Below are positions 1 through 11,705 of a stretch of 64,000 nt of DNA, piece after piece. Both the position numbers and the translations under genes were made by a program. The stretch spans positions 25,989,333-26,053,332 of the forward strand of contig NC_051438.1 of the NCBI RefSeq assembly GCF_001649575.2. The letters run 5' to 3'. Source of the DNA: Kryptolebias marmoratus. Taxonomy: Eukaryota; Chordata; Actinopteri; Cyprinodontiformes; Rivulidae. The notes below the pieces were generated by a model. The model saw only the letters and a program-made list of their open reading frames with translations, made no database searches and was not told where the DNA came from. Each line of letters begins with the position of its first letter. Within the stretch, counting starts at the first letter, position 1.

Positions 1-22
1 TATAATTGCTCCCACCCCCCAG

Positions 23-76
23 GGCTACGGTCTGGTTGCAGCACTGTGGGGATCCTTGGTGTTTAAAGAAATTAAG
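23..76 (+). CDS. tmem144: tmem144 penultimate coding exon (transmembrane protein 144)
   Basis: The exon encodes 18 residues, reading GYGLVAALWGSLVFKEIK. It aligns without gaps to the near-C-terminal helix of vertebrate TMEM144 (pattern GxG-[FL]-x-AA-[ML]-WG-x3-FKEIK). TMEM144 is a multi-pass membrane protein of the drug/metabolite-transporter-like group, annotated in the family as a possible carbohydrate transporter; its substrate is not established. A pyrimidine-rich tract ending in cag precedes the exon and gtgaga follows it. Both junctions are phase 0, which matches the join to the next exon at 251. Earlier exons lie left of the window. Whether this is the a or b fish paralogue cannot be told from so short a piece. 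Confidence 0.88.
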
Positions 77-250
77 GTGAGAATCAACAATTGGCATGAG
101 AACGTTTCTACATCATGTTCTTTGATATCCTGACACTATTCCTGTGACAAATGACTTGTCACAGGTGTGTTAACTCGTTAAAGGATCTTTGACTGAACTT
201 CACAATAAGAGCGCAGACATGACTGATCATTTTGCTCCTTTCTCCCTCAG
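77..250 (+). other. tmem144: last intron of tmem144
   Basis: A short 174-bp intron with GT (77-78) and AG (249-250) borders lies between two phase-0 exons. Nothing else is seen in it. Confidence 0.85.
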
Positions 251-334
251 GGCACTGTAAACTGCTCCATCTTCTTCCTGGCATCGTGTGTGGTGTTGGC
301 CGGCTCTTTGCTGACTGTCTTTTCAAAGTTCTGA
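251..334 (+). CDS. tmem144: tmem144 terminal coding exon with stop codon
   Basis: This exon follows a 174-bp intron (77-250) that begins gtgaga and ends in ctccctcag. It encodes 27 residues starting GTVNCSIFFLASCVVLAG and ending SLLTVFSKF, then TGA at 332-334. The hydrophobic stretch is the last membrane helix, and the short tail -[LC]-T-x-FSK-[FI] matches the TMEM144 carboxyl terminus. The reading frame joins exon 23-76 in phase 0, so the last 45 codons of the protein are complete. The final K-x-stop tail leaves almost nothing after the last helix, as in the family. Together with rxfp1 downstream on the same strand, it reproduces the gene order seen in human. Confidence 0.9.
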   Translation, partial: GTVNCSIFFLASCVVLAGSLLTVFSKF

Positions 335-1980
335 GAGCAGAGCACTGCACAAAAAATCATGTTTGTCTAGACAAAAAATTCATATGCCATGTTTTAAAAA
401 AAAATAAAAAATCTGTAACCTTTTTTAGGTAAAAGGAACTTAAAGATTTAAATGGAGATAAATGGCATTTGGTATTGAAAAATGTTTTAGTCAGTTTATT
501 TTTGGTTGATTTAAAGAAAAAGCCACATGTTAACACATTTCTTAAACTATGTTGAAGGATTGTTAAACAAAACACAATACAGCTCTAAACTGTTTAAATG
601 TGGTATGGTGATGGATTTTGTATCAACGCTTGAGACTTATTTACTTTTGTAAATGTTGAAAATTAAAATATTTCTGATTAACATTTTTTTGTCCACATAA
701 TGCATTCATTTTTTTCAGCTTTATTTTAATTTCATCATATCCCAATGTGTGTAGTCTTAAGTAGTAAAGGCAAGTAGCAAAAGAACAGATTTTAGTAAAC
801 TCAGAACTCTTCTTCAAAGAATGGTAGGCATTTAATTTAAATCTGCATTTCCTGATGTTTTCCATCCTCAATGAATTAGTAATGGTTTAAATTATCATGA
901 TTTTTAACAGTCAAATTCTTTAGTTTAGATCGTGTTGAAATCCTCAATCATCACGAGTCATATTTGATTTTTTTTTTTTTTTTTCTTTTGAAAGCTCACA
1001 CTGACCTACTTGGAACGTCACATAAATGGAAAATGACAGTAAACCTGGAGAATCATGTAGGATACTTTGAAGATGTTGTGGAAATTGTTTACATTGTGCC
1101 GTTTTCAAAAGCATCAAAAGAACAGGTCATGTTGGAGTGACATGGACAAAACCAGCAGTGTTGCAGACAATATGTCTGAGATGAAAAGTCTGTCTATACC
1201 TGAAAGTCTTTGAGGGATTTTCGGATTTAACAAATGCATCTGAAAGAGAATGGCTCTCTACAGTGTCATCAGAACATAAGCAGATGTCTGGAAATAATCT
1301 GGCAGAAAATGCTGAAATGAGTTTCCACAGAATAAAATAGGATGATCTGTAAACTGTGGAGGGGTTAAAAATAAATCAAATAATGATAGCCACAAACAGC
1401 TGTAAAATTACTTTTCTAAAGTTAAAAAGTAAGACTTTTTTTTCTAACCAAAGAAGAATCAAACACATGGAGAGATGTAACAGATGTTATCATAACTTAC
1501 TTCAGTCAGCTTCACAGCAAAAAGAATAAAAAATGGGAAGTATTTGTTACACTTTCTGCCGGGATGTTTTGAGCTGTCAGGGTCAGAATGTTGATGCTTT
1601 TTTTTATGCATATGTAAACATTTTCTTCTAAGACTGTCACGTCTAGCATCGTATCAAACAGATTATTGCCTGATGCTGGATAAAAAAAATAATCAAGTTC
1701 ATGTTTGCACAAGAAATTCAGCTTAGTGACGGGTATGGTTTTAGCCTAAAATTCTGCATATGACTGACAACATAAGGACTACCCGAATGATTATTTTTAA
1801 ATATTTGCAAATATATTTTATACTTCATTATGATGGATAGATACTTAAAATTAGGAAACTTATATCTGTGTATTTATGTATTCTGTTGAGACTGAAATGT
1901 CGTAAGGTTGCATCAAAACTGGTAGATGATACGTTTTTGCAATCCAGTAAGTGTAAAATAAAAATATTAAAAGTAATAAA
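335..1980 (+). other. tmem144: tmem144 3' UTR and downstream flank, end not resolved
   Basis: AT-rich sequence follows the tmem144 stop codon. AATAAA hexamers occur at 403-408, 1331-1336, 1957-1962 and 1975-1980; the last is followed by a T/GT-rich stretch and is the most orthodox distal site. Which one is used cannot be decided from sequence. I see no other gene in this stretch. Confidence 0.5.
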
Positions 1981-4156
1981 GACAATGTAATGTTTTTACC
2001 ATGTTTATTAACTCTAAATCAAACAGGATCCTTTCTGGGGGATGCTAAAATCCTCACTGTTTAGATCCTTCAGTCTGGAAACAGAATAAAACTGTCCCAG
2101 CTGTCCAGGAGCTTTGCAAATGACAACTTCCTCTGCATCATTGATGTGTAGGTTGCCACAAAAGCATCATGTATTAAAGTTTCATCACATGCAGTAAAGT
2201 GCATTGGCTTTATGTCACACAAATGGCTGATGCTTCCATTCTTAGCTGTCGACTTTCCTGCTACCTCATTTAACTCGCTGGTCTTGGTCTGTTGCTTCAG
2301 TCGTGGCCTGCAGAGAGATGACTGCAGAGTCAAAATGGTGACATTCATGTGGCATGCAAGGATTTATTTTATTTTATTGTTCCTGCTCTGTGCTTAATGT
2401 GACTTTACAGAAAGACTGTGAATAGTCTTTTTATTGGTCACCTTTTTTAAGTCCTTTTATAAAAAATACAGTACAGCCTTTCATTTAACCCACAGAAGGG
2501 GTAAATGCTTTGTTCTTGTTCCTTTAGTCCCTGTCAAAAAACAAACTTTCTTTCTTAGTTGCTCCAGAATTTCAGAAGGAGAGTAATAATAATAATTAAG
2601 TTCATCAATCCATCTTCTGCCACATGTTTAGGGCCGTGTTGCATGGGTTACTGATGAAGCAGAGCTCTCCTCATAGCCCTCCTTTCAGCTTTTATTGTTC
2701 AAAGTTGTTCCAAAGCCAGCTTTGAGATATCTCTTTTCCAGTGCAAACGGGTGTTGTTGTTTTTTGTTTTTTTTTTGTTTTGTTTTGTTTTTCTTTACTT
2801 TGAGTCTGGAAAAACAGAAAAAAACAAGCTTCCCAGTTCTGTGCTACTGATGTGAAACTAAGTTGTTCTGACTTAAAAAGTAAAATATTAAAATTGTTCT
2901 TTGATTTCATCTTTTACACATGCTAAAGATATGTACAATAATGCAACATTAGAATTGCATTTGCTGCTCAAACAGTGGAGCTTGTCAGAGGGAAACATGA
3001 ACCAAAACAACATCATTGCTCTGATAAATATGCTGGATATTTTGGAATATCATATGTGTAGAAAGGAAATGAAAATGTGACAGCAGAGCCCCGTTCCCAT
3101 CCACCATTAACTTTAAAAGGTTATTGGAAGTGCAGCCGAGTTTTCTATGCGACTGAACGCTGATGCTGTTTTCCCACATCTGAGTTTACTCAAAAAGATA
3201 AATGGAGAAGAAAAACTAAAGACCAATCAATCTAGATTTATTCTTCCTCTCATTTTGTTGACTGTATGTTCTTTCAAAAGCTGGCAATTCAGAAAATCTC
3301 TCTTTGTTGAATTTGCACCCATTTTCTGACATCATTTCAACCAGTAAAAAACCTCAGTTATTTACAGCAAAGTTAATAATGTAAGATTACTTATTGATCT
3401 ACTTGTTTTTGGTTACAATTGTTAACTTATAAGTGAGACAAGAGACCTTTTTGTGAAATAAATCCTTTTGACTGCTGCTTTTGTTTCATTATGAAAGAGT
3501 AACACGAGAAGAAAGGCAAACATAAATATTAAACAAAATCCCAAACACATTTTTTTTTACTTTTGCTATTTTTTACATCTCTGTTTTCATCCATACATCG
3601 TATAGGAAGTTATTTTTAAGTAATTAGAATTATCTATATGCTATATATTTTTTGAAAATAATTTAATATTGTTCATTTGCTTGTAACTACAGAATCTTTT
3701 ATTTGTTTTAGAATATATAGTGCCGGTGTTTTTAATGACTTATTGTTGAAAGCAGCCTGACGTCTTTAGTTTTCCATCATCCTTTGGCATTGATGAAAGA
3801 CCTCGCTTGGAATCAAGGACTCAGCTTTGACTTCAGTGAATCCAAACTCTCCACCAGAAATGTTTTCAACAGTTCTACTTCCTCTATCTTTCAGAGTTTT
3901 AGTGCACCCTTATGTACTTTTTATCTATTTTTAAAAACACATCTCGGTCCTACATGTTATGGTCTTGAGTGTGTTCTTGTATTGCGGGCTTGGGCAGCTG
4001 AGTCAGAGTGACTCACATGGTTTTAACAGTAGAAGTCAGCCAGAGTCAGATGTCATTTATAACTTTATTTTTATCACAGGGACCACAGCTGGAGGCCCTG
4101 AGACTAAAAGCCCCACAGCATTCTGCATTAGGAGGACAGATGCAGGGGAAGCACAG

Positions 4157-4158
<2 letters not shown>
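1981..4158. other. intergenic, no gene seen
   Basis: AT-rich intergenic sequence. A fragment at about 2606-2690 resembles the antisense tail of a common fish dispersed repeat (the catcaatccatcttctgcc motif). The remainder has only short chance ORFs without recognisable domains. Confidence 0.5.

Positions 4159-4209
<51 letters not shown>
4159..4209. repeat. (AT)n followed by (AC)n microsatellite
   Basis: About 42 bases of perfect AT dinucleotides run into four AC units. It sits directly beside the LINE remnant at 4225 and produces spurious YIYIYI reading frames on both strands. Confidence 0.97.
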
Positions 4210-4224
4210 AATATACCTGTGTGT

Positions 4225-4512
4225 GAGCTAAAGATGTTGAGGTTCTCCTTGGGAGGGACGAGGATGGACAGGATTAGGAATGAGGTCCTCAGAGGTCCAG
4301 CACAGGTTGAAGGACTGGGAGATAAAGTTAGAGAGGACAGACTGATGGTTTGGACATGTGCAGAGGAGGGACAGTGGGTATATTGGTAGAAGGATGTTAG
4401 AGCTGCAGCTGCCAGGAAAAAGACAAAGAGGAGACACATGGATGCAGTTAGAGAGGACATGGAGGGAGTTGGAGGGAGGACAGAGGACACAGTATCAGAT
4501 GGATGAGGATGA
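4225..4512 (+). mobile_element. LINE 3' coding remnant (C-terminal tail of a non-LTR retrotransposon ORF)
   Basis: The plus strand carries pieces of the tail that follows reverse transcriptase in a widespread animal LINE type. One frame reads MLRFSLGGTRMDRIRNE and KVRED; a shifted frame reads QRRDSGYIGRRMLELQLPGK and RQRG. The tail of the copy resembles the family's MDA-x-RED motif but is again out of frame. Frameshifts and stops show an old, dead copy. The family is probably RTE-like; that is inference from motif memory, and a RepeatMasker run would settle it. Confidence 0.72.
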
Positions 4513-7500
4513 ATCACTGGTTCTGTTTCAAAATATCAATTAAAATGAAGAAGAATCAGGAGCTAAATGGACATAGCATAAAGAAGCCCCTTTGCATAAA
4601 TTAATGACTTGTTTTATACCTTGAAAGCTCCTTAATGTTATTCCTGCTTTTAATGCAACACATTCAATTACCTTCAAGTCAGGTTTTGAACTAAGAGGTG
4701 TTTTGTTTTATTTTTCACCTCATCACCAAGATAACCTCATCTCCACAAAGTGTGTTTATAAACCTTTAATGTATGCAACCCTTAATCCCTAACTACTTAT
4801 TTGAATGAATTGTTTCAGGTTTCAAAAATACATCTGATATAAAAAGCATGACCTTATTGTGTGTGCTTCATGAGTGGGACACTCATACAGATGAGTGAAA
4901 AGTGAATAAATGCAAATCCAATCAGATCAGAAGCCTTGCAATTAAAGTCGTAAAAGTAACCATGGAAACCAACATAAATGTAGTTGATTATGCAGAAAAT
5001 CAAAAAATATTTAATGTTAGGTAGGTTTAATCTTGCTGTTATCTTTTTTAACATGATCAAAGGCTCAAGTTTACAATTTTAACCCTTTTTTTATTTTTAT
5101 ATTTTTGTTTTAATATGTATATATTTTTAAGTCTTGCAGCTGCAATTTGAATTTGTCACTCTCAAAATAAGTGGAAACATGATGTGAGTACTGAGATGTA
5201 AAACTCATACAATAAAATGTGCACTCTTCCAAATGTGTAGCTCTTTTTTCAACCTTAGCATCACTCATGTTTTTGCATTGATTTTGATTTATTATTATTA
5301 TTTTTTTTTTACAACGTTCCATTATTACAACTTTTCCTCTCGACTGAGCACAACCTGTGCAAGATTTTGGTGAAAGTGATGTTCATCTGTCATTGCTACA
5401 TTTGGATGATTGCATCTGTCAACACTGCTCAATCTTTATGAGCAAAGAGACTCAAGAAGAAAAGCAAGTCTGAAAATGTTAAAAAAATGCCAACCATTAT
5501 TTCTCTGAGCTTTTCAAACCAATTTATCTTTGTACTAACAAACAAATAAAAAATGATATGTTTAACCTGCTCAGTGCTGCTTACCTAATGTATGACACTG
5601 AATGAATCCAAATCATCAGCATCTTCTTCTCTTCTTCTTAAAACCATTTCAGACCACAACTTTTCACTGGATTGAACTGTCAAATAGTTGATCATAATGA
5701 CCATTTTTCTTTTAATTTAGTATTTCTTCTAAAATAGAAGTCTGCTTGTGATAGTAGGAGGTTTTGTACTTTGCTCCACTTGTGGCTTTTTTGTGCAAAA
5801 TCCTAATTGAGTTTCTTGTTTACTGCTGGACAAAAGGAATATTGTGCTCTCTAGATTAACCAAAGTACTTTTATACCCGTCCATAAAATTCTCACAAACT
5901 TGTCTGACCTGTTTTTTTGGGTTTAAAAGTTTAAAAGATAAGTTAAGCACTAAATGGCAAATAATGGCTTATCAGCTACTGGAAGATTTTGTTTATGCCC
6001 CTGAGTGAGTAGTGCAGGAAATGTTTGGTTATCAGGAAACCTGGACTTGATGTGCAGGGAGAGCAGAAAGCACGACTTATTGAATCAAATCATAAAACAG
6101 ACAGAGGCAAGTGTACAGAACAGGAACAAAGGAGAAAACCCACAAGGTCTCAGTAAAACTCAGAACCAACAAAAGTTAAGGAAAGCAGAGGAACCGTATG
6201 ACTCAATCACAATAAAATGCAAAGATGACACCCGTTTGGTCAAAATGGTGTCTATGATGAGCTGGAATTGGTTTTCACATTGTAATGTCTGTATCTTAAA
6301 TTAAATGATTTATAAAAATTGATTTTGGCTCTTTCTGCAAATGAGATCTGTATCGATCACCTCTTCTTCATTTAGGTTCTGTACTTTGATATTATTAAAA
6401 TTCACTGCTTATTTCTGGGTTCTAATAGAGTACACATTATGAAAGGGTGTTGACATTTGCTGAACCGCAGCCGTGACTTTTCTGTGCTTTTTACTCCGTT
6501 TATATGAGTAAATTCCTCAAACAAAAAATAAGTGCCTTGCTGCTCTCTGGCTGCCTTTGGATGGGAAAATACAGAAAACCTTTTTGAAGATTTCTGACCC
6601 AGAAAGTTTAGTTGAAGTTTTTCAGTGACTTCAACTCGAAAACATAATTGTTCAGTAGCTTTTTGACATAACCCAGTGAATGAATTTGCCAGAAAGCTGT
6701 AAACAAGTGGTTCAAGTGTGGTCTATTTAAAAAGCTACGAGGCTGCTGCCTCTGGTCTTCAGGAAATGGTTACTATTAAAACCTTGATGTTATAAAATGT
6801 ATAAAAAAAAGATAGACAGAACAGAAAAAAGTACAGCAAAAGTTTGTTAAAAGTGTCACGTTGCTTTCTGGCATTTTATGCATCTTATTTTCACGCAGTA
6901 ATAATGAAAAAAAATACAAAAAAAACCCTCCAAAGCCATCATCAGAAGAACTAAATGTTCTTTGCAACTCAGTGATGTGAAATTCAAACACTAAATGCGG
7001 CAAAATGTCTTTGAATCTTTTTTCTTTAGAAAAAGTCCGACTCTTACCTAATTATTTACCTTGGCACCTATCTTGTCTGTCCTTTTTAGCCCTGTCTACC
7101 TGTCTAAATCACCCTCCAACACTTAGCTCGATTCACAGGACTGCCTCAGGGTGAGACAAACAGCACGTCAGCAGCCACAACAACCAGGGCTGAGGAGGCA
7201 GAGAGCAGGACATCTGCAGCAAACACTCATGTGTTGATTAGAAGCTTTGGAATGTGTTACATGATCCTCAGTTTCGGACGTGGTTCAGTCATTGCTGCTG
7301 CAAAGACCTTTCTGTACTTTTATTAACTTATTCAAAGAAAATATATAGTTTTGACCTTTTCTTTATAACCTCTATGTAATTTCACACACTGATGGCTGTA
7401 AAAGTCAGTAAGTTTGAAATGTGTTGATTACTTTCGGGAATCACTTTGAAATCCTTGCAGCAAAGCCATAAACTGTTGGGTCTGTAATCGCCCACATGTG

Positions 7501-8029
7501 TGAGATGGGGCTGATAAAAACAGCTAAAGGATTCAGCTGGAAGTCTTTCACATCTAAGTTTTGGTTCTTAATCTTCTTTGCAACAAATAGTTCACCGTTA
7601 ATATTTACATTCAGCATATGTAATTGTATAATGTCATATAATGTTTTTCCCCGTGTGTGTGTGTTCATTTGTATGTATTGTTAGCAAAATATTTAATGAA
7701 TCACTGAACAGTTTTAGTACAAAACTCTGGTATGAAAGGCTGCTGGTGATATGAATCCCTTGGAGGAATGTAACACCTTTAATTTCTGTTTAGTTTGGGC
7801 TACATGCAATTGGCATAAAGCAATAAAACCACTGAAAGGAGAATTTGGCCCTTTGTTTTTTTGCATGAACTTCATTGGCAAAAAGAAATCTTTTGCTTCA
7901 TGCAGATTTAAATATGTCTCTTCTTTTAGGGTAAAAAGCAGCAACTGTTTTGTCCTCAGTTCAGAATTAAATGTCTTGTAGTTTTGTGTTTATTTTTGTG
8001 ATTTTTTTTTGATGGTTCAGTTGTGATTT
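4513..8029. other. intergenic, no gene seen
   Basis: AT-rich intergenic DNA. Only short ORFs below 100 codons occur, with low-complexity, homopolymer-rich translations. No repeats or domains were recognised. Confidence 0.5.
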
Positions 8030-8220
8030 TTCTTGATGTTTACCTTTTTTTTTCCTGTGTTATCCTTGCCTGCATCTAATCATCCACACCTGTTTAGCTG
8101 CTCATTAGCCTCATGTGTGCTCGCTCAGCAATCATCCCTCCCAGCGTACTTTTACTCCTGGTTCACAGCTCCACAATACTCTGTTGTTTTTGGATTTTTA
8201 ATTCATTATTTAACCTGAGT
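8030..8220 (+). mobile_element. possible degraded LTR fragment
   Basis: A pyrimidine-rich stretch resembles the U3/R part of fish Gypsy-type LTRs in general style: a cctgcatctaatcatccacacctg motif and a run of short C/T-rich words. It resembles the solo LTR at 22557 and the stretch at 11410 in composition. No ends or target duplication were found, so the call is weak. Confidence 0.28.
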
Positions 8221-8288
8221 TTTATTTGCACATACATTTTTCATTGTTTTGAAGTCTGTGTTTTTGATTTTAACATTAAGATAAAGAT

Positions 8289-8453
<165 letters not shown>

Positions 8454-11409
8454 GGGGTGGAAAAAAAAGCATTTTAGATAAAAAGCATGATTTGACTTCC
8501 ATGATGAGTTCTGATCTCCTTTATTGGCTTGATTTGAAACTTTAATTCTGCTTTCCAACTTTGGGCACCATGTGAATTATCAAGTACACAAAAACATTTT
8601 AAACACATTTTGGGAACTTTTTATTTGACTTCTGTGTGTCGTTTTACACCTCTCTGGTGTTAGAAGCAGCAAAATTCAGACTCAGGACAAAAACAAATAT
8701 CTGATACCTGGATGATGGCATGATAAAGACGGAGTGGCTGAAAATGTTCAGGAATTGGACACATGTAATCAAAGTCTGTTATGCTGATAATTTGTGATGG
8801 AGGTTTTGCTTTTAGCTCTTATTGTAAATCAATTTGCTTCCAATTACAGATAAATAAAGTGTACTGTGAACAAGAAATGGTCAGAAAATGTGACAGGAGA
8901 GTGCAGAATACTTTTTCCTTTGAAACATAAGGGAATTTATCTTCCATAAAAATAAATCTGTATCATTATGTCTCAAATGCAGGAGTCTCTCACAACAACT
9001 TTGACTCAAATACTTTTTTTCAGCAAAGTTGTTACTGCAGAAGCTTCACTCAGTTCAGATAATGATGAAAGTGTTAACACATTCAGAAATAAAAAAGATA
9101 CGTATTTAAAATATCATTCTGTTTAACTGCCTTTAGAAATTCTATGACCTTATTTTATAAAATTTTAATGAAAGACCTGAAATTTGAATGTCATTTAGGG
9201 AAAACAACCTTGTCTGTGGGATTAAATGCAAATCAAGAGAAAAGACAACATGGGAGGCTGGAGAAAAAGTGTTTCTTTTTTCCCTTTTTTTACCCAATTA
9301 AAAAAATTGTGAGTAAAAAATGAATGATGGAATGAAAATAATCTTAACAGATTAAACAAAAATGTTATTCATCACAATTAAAAGTAGTTTTCAATTAGTC
9401 AGTAAGACTAAATGTCCTAAAATCACAGAATGAGTAACAAAGTCAGGCTTGTAGATCAAGGATCCTGCTGATTTAGGTATGCATGTTAAATTATTTTTTT
9501 CCTACAATATATTTGTCTTTACTATGTAACATTTAAACCATTGAAACACTTTAATGCATACATAATGTTTTGGTGGATGGTCAGAAATTATTCCTATTAA
9601 AACAAAGTAAAGTCCTTGGATTCAATTTTGTATCAATGTTTTCGCCTTTGCAGGATCTTTCCAAGTACACAGTCACAAAAAGGAATTATTTGTCTTATAA
9701 ATACTGTTTATTTCCCTAACACAATCTGAAACACACACACACACACACAAGAAGCCCGGCCAGAAGGACAGTTCACATCACAGAACACATTCAAAACAAT
9801 ACAACATTAAAAATCTGTCAGGTTGCATCTGAAGCTGCCAAAGCTGATTGGCATCTAGATGACCAGGGTGTGAAGAGGTTACGCACGAAGACAGCAAGAC
9901 ACTGATTGGAAAGATCCCCTGGGTATGCTAATCAATCTTATCTGGCACTGTTTCCTGAAAAACTTTTGATTTGATTTTCATGATGCATCTGAGCCAAACG
10001 CACATCGATCTAAAGACTTATAGCAAGGGGATAAAACTTTTTTCATGACTTTATACAATTAGCATCAACCAGTCAGCCTATTTCATTGTAAAAGATAAAT
10101 ATAGTTCCTTTCATAAAATTTAGCTTTTTAACATTTTAGTAATTAGAACAGTCCTGGAGACATCATTAATACTGAAACCTTTTTGGCATCCTGTCATTAA
10201 AATATGTCTTATGATATAACTGTTTTCTTTTTACCTTTCTTGTATAAATGTTCATGTACAACACATTGCCCTCACCCCTTAGAAATCCTATAAAATACAT
10301 TCATATAACCCGAGTTTCTTTTCTGTTATAAGGTGAAACAGATGTTGATGAAATGGTGTTGAGACAAATGTAAAATATACATCAAGTCTGTCCAACGGAG
10401 ACCCTTAGAAGTTCCATCAAAGGCTGAACAAGCAGATTTAAAAGAATATCAATGAGGCTGATGCAGAATGTGAACATGCCTGCAGTCCTGGAAGGATTTA
10501 TGACATATACACATGAAATATAGTATTAATCATGTATAGTAAATGTTGATAAGACGGAAATTATGTGTTACATTTACAAATACTTCCTTGTGTAATTTTT
10601 CTCAACATTTTGTTTTCAAACAAATAAAATTCTCTTTTCTCTAAGTTTTTGGAGAACCAAAGCAAGTCTGACGATGTCAAACCTGAAAATCTGAATTATA
10701 TGTGTTTTCGGGAAATAAAACTCAAATGTGACAAATGAGACAGAAAAAGATCCATTGCTTTAAAATAATGGGAGAGGAAATTTGTTTCAAGATGCATCAG
10801 AAAACCTGTTAAAACTGAGTAAAGACAGCTGTAAAATCATCCAAATCAAATTTTTATTGGCCTGAAATAAAATACACAGATTTCTGATAATAAAGGAAGA
10901 TCTTATTGTGGGTTTTTGCAGCAAAGCTTGTGTCACATGCAGATGCAAAAACCAGAAGCTAGATATTTTTAATTATCCTTTCCATGTAATAATGTAATGT
11001 TATTATTTTTACTGATGGGTCAAAGTAATAATCTTTTGTGAATCAATGTCAAATGAATAAACTATTCAAAGTACCTCATGGACTGTTTTGTTGAATTTGT
11101 TTTTTTACAGCTGTGTTTTTAGTGGTTCAAACTTACATCCAAGCTTTATGTAAGTATGTTTAGATTATATCTGCAGTGCGCTTGTCTTCCTTGGTTCTTT
11201 TGAAATTCTCCCTTAGTACCATTAACCTCTATGGTGACCTCATGTTGTCTTTTTCTAAAACTCTCAGTAAGAGCTTGAGAAAAAATAATAGAGGGTAGGT
11301 TTGTTTGACTGTTCAACCAGAAGCTGTGTTTGCCCCTGGCATCTTCCTGTCAGCCAGGCAGAGCAGCTGGTCCAAAGAACAGCTCATGCAAGAGAAAAAG
11401 ATAGACGTG
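8454..11409. other. intergenic, no gene seen
   Basis: AT-rich intergenic sequence with a short CA microsatellite at 9731-9749. No coding signal above background. Confidence 0.5.
9731..9749. repeat. (AC)n microsatellite
   Basis: Nine to ten AC units within intergenic sequence. Confidence 0.9.
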
Positions 11410-11705
11410 TGTGTGGATACTTGTGTCATTGTTTCTATCCATGATTGTGGTTTTCTGTTGTGTTCTTGGTTCTGTTTGGGTGTTACCTTGATCTTTTGAC
11501 TTTCATGTGTTGTATTTTGTGAGCTTTACCATCTATTATCACGCCTACATTCCCATTGATTATCTCTTCAGTTCTGCTGCAGCTGGTGATCCTGGTTTTA
11601 GTATTTTTCTTATGCCGTACAGCTCCTGCATTGTGGACCTTTGGCTTTGTTCAGATTAAACTTATTTTGCCTCCAGACTGTAAGCCTTCATTCAAGTCCT
11701 CTTCC
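11410..11705 (+). mobile_element. possible degraded LTR fragment
   Basis: T-rich sequence with the word style of fish LTRs: alternating ttctgttg/ttcttggttctg words, then cctgcattgtggacctttggctttg, and an attaaa-type signal near 11658. No inverted TG/CA ends or target duplication were recognised, so this is a low-confidence call. Confidence 0.28.
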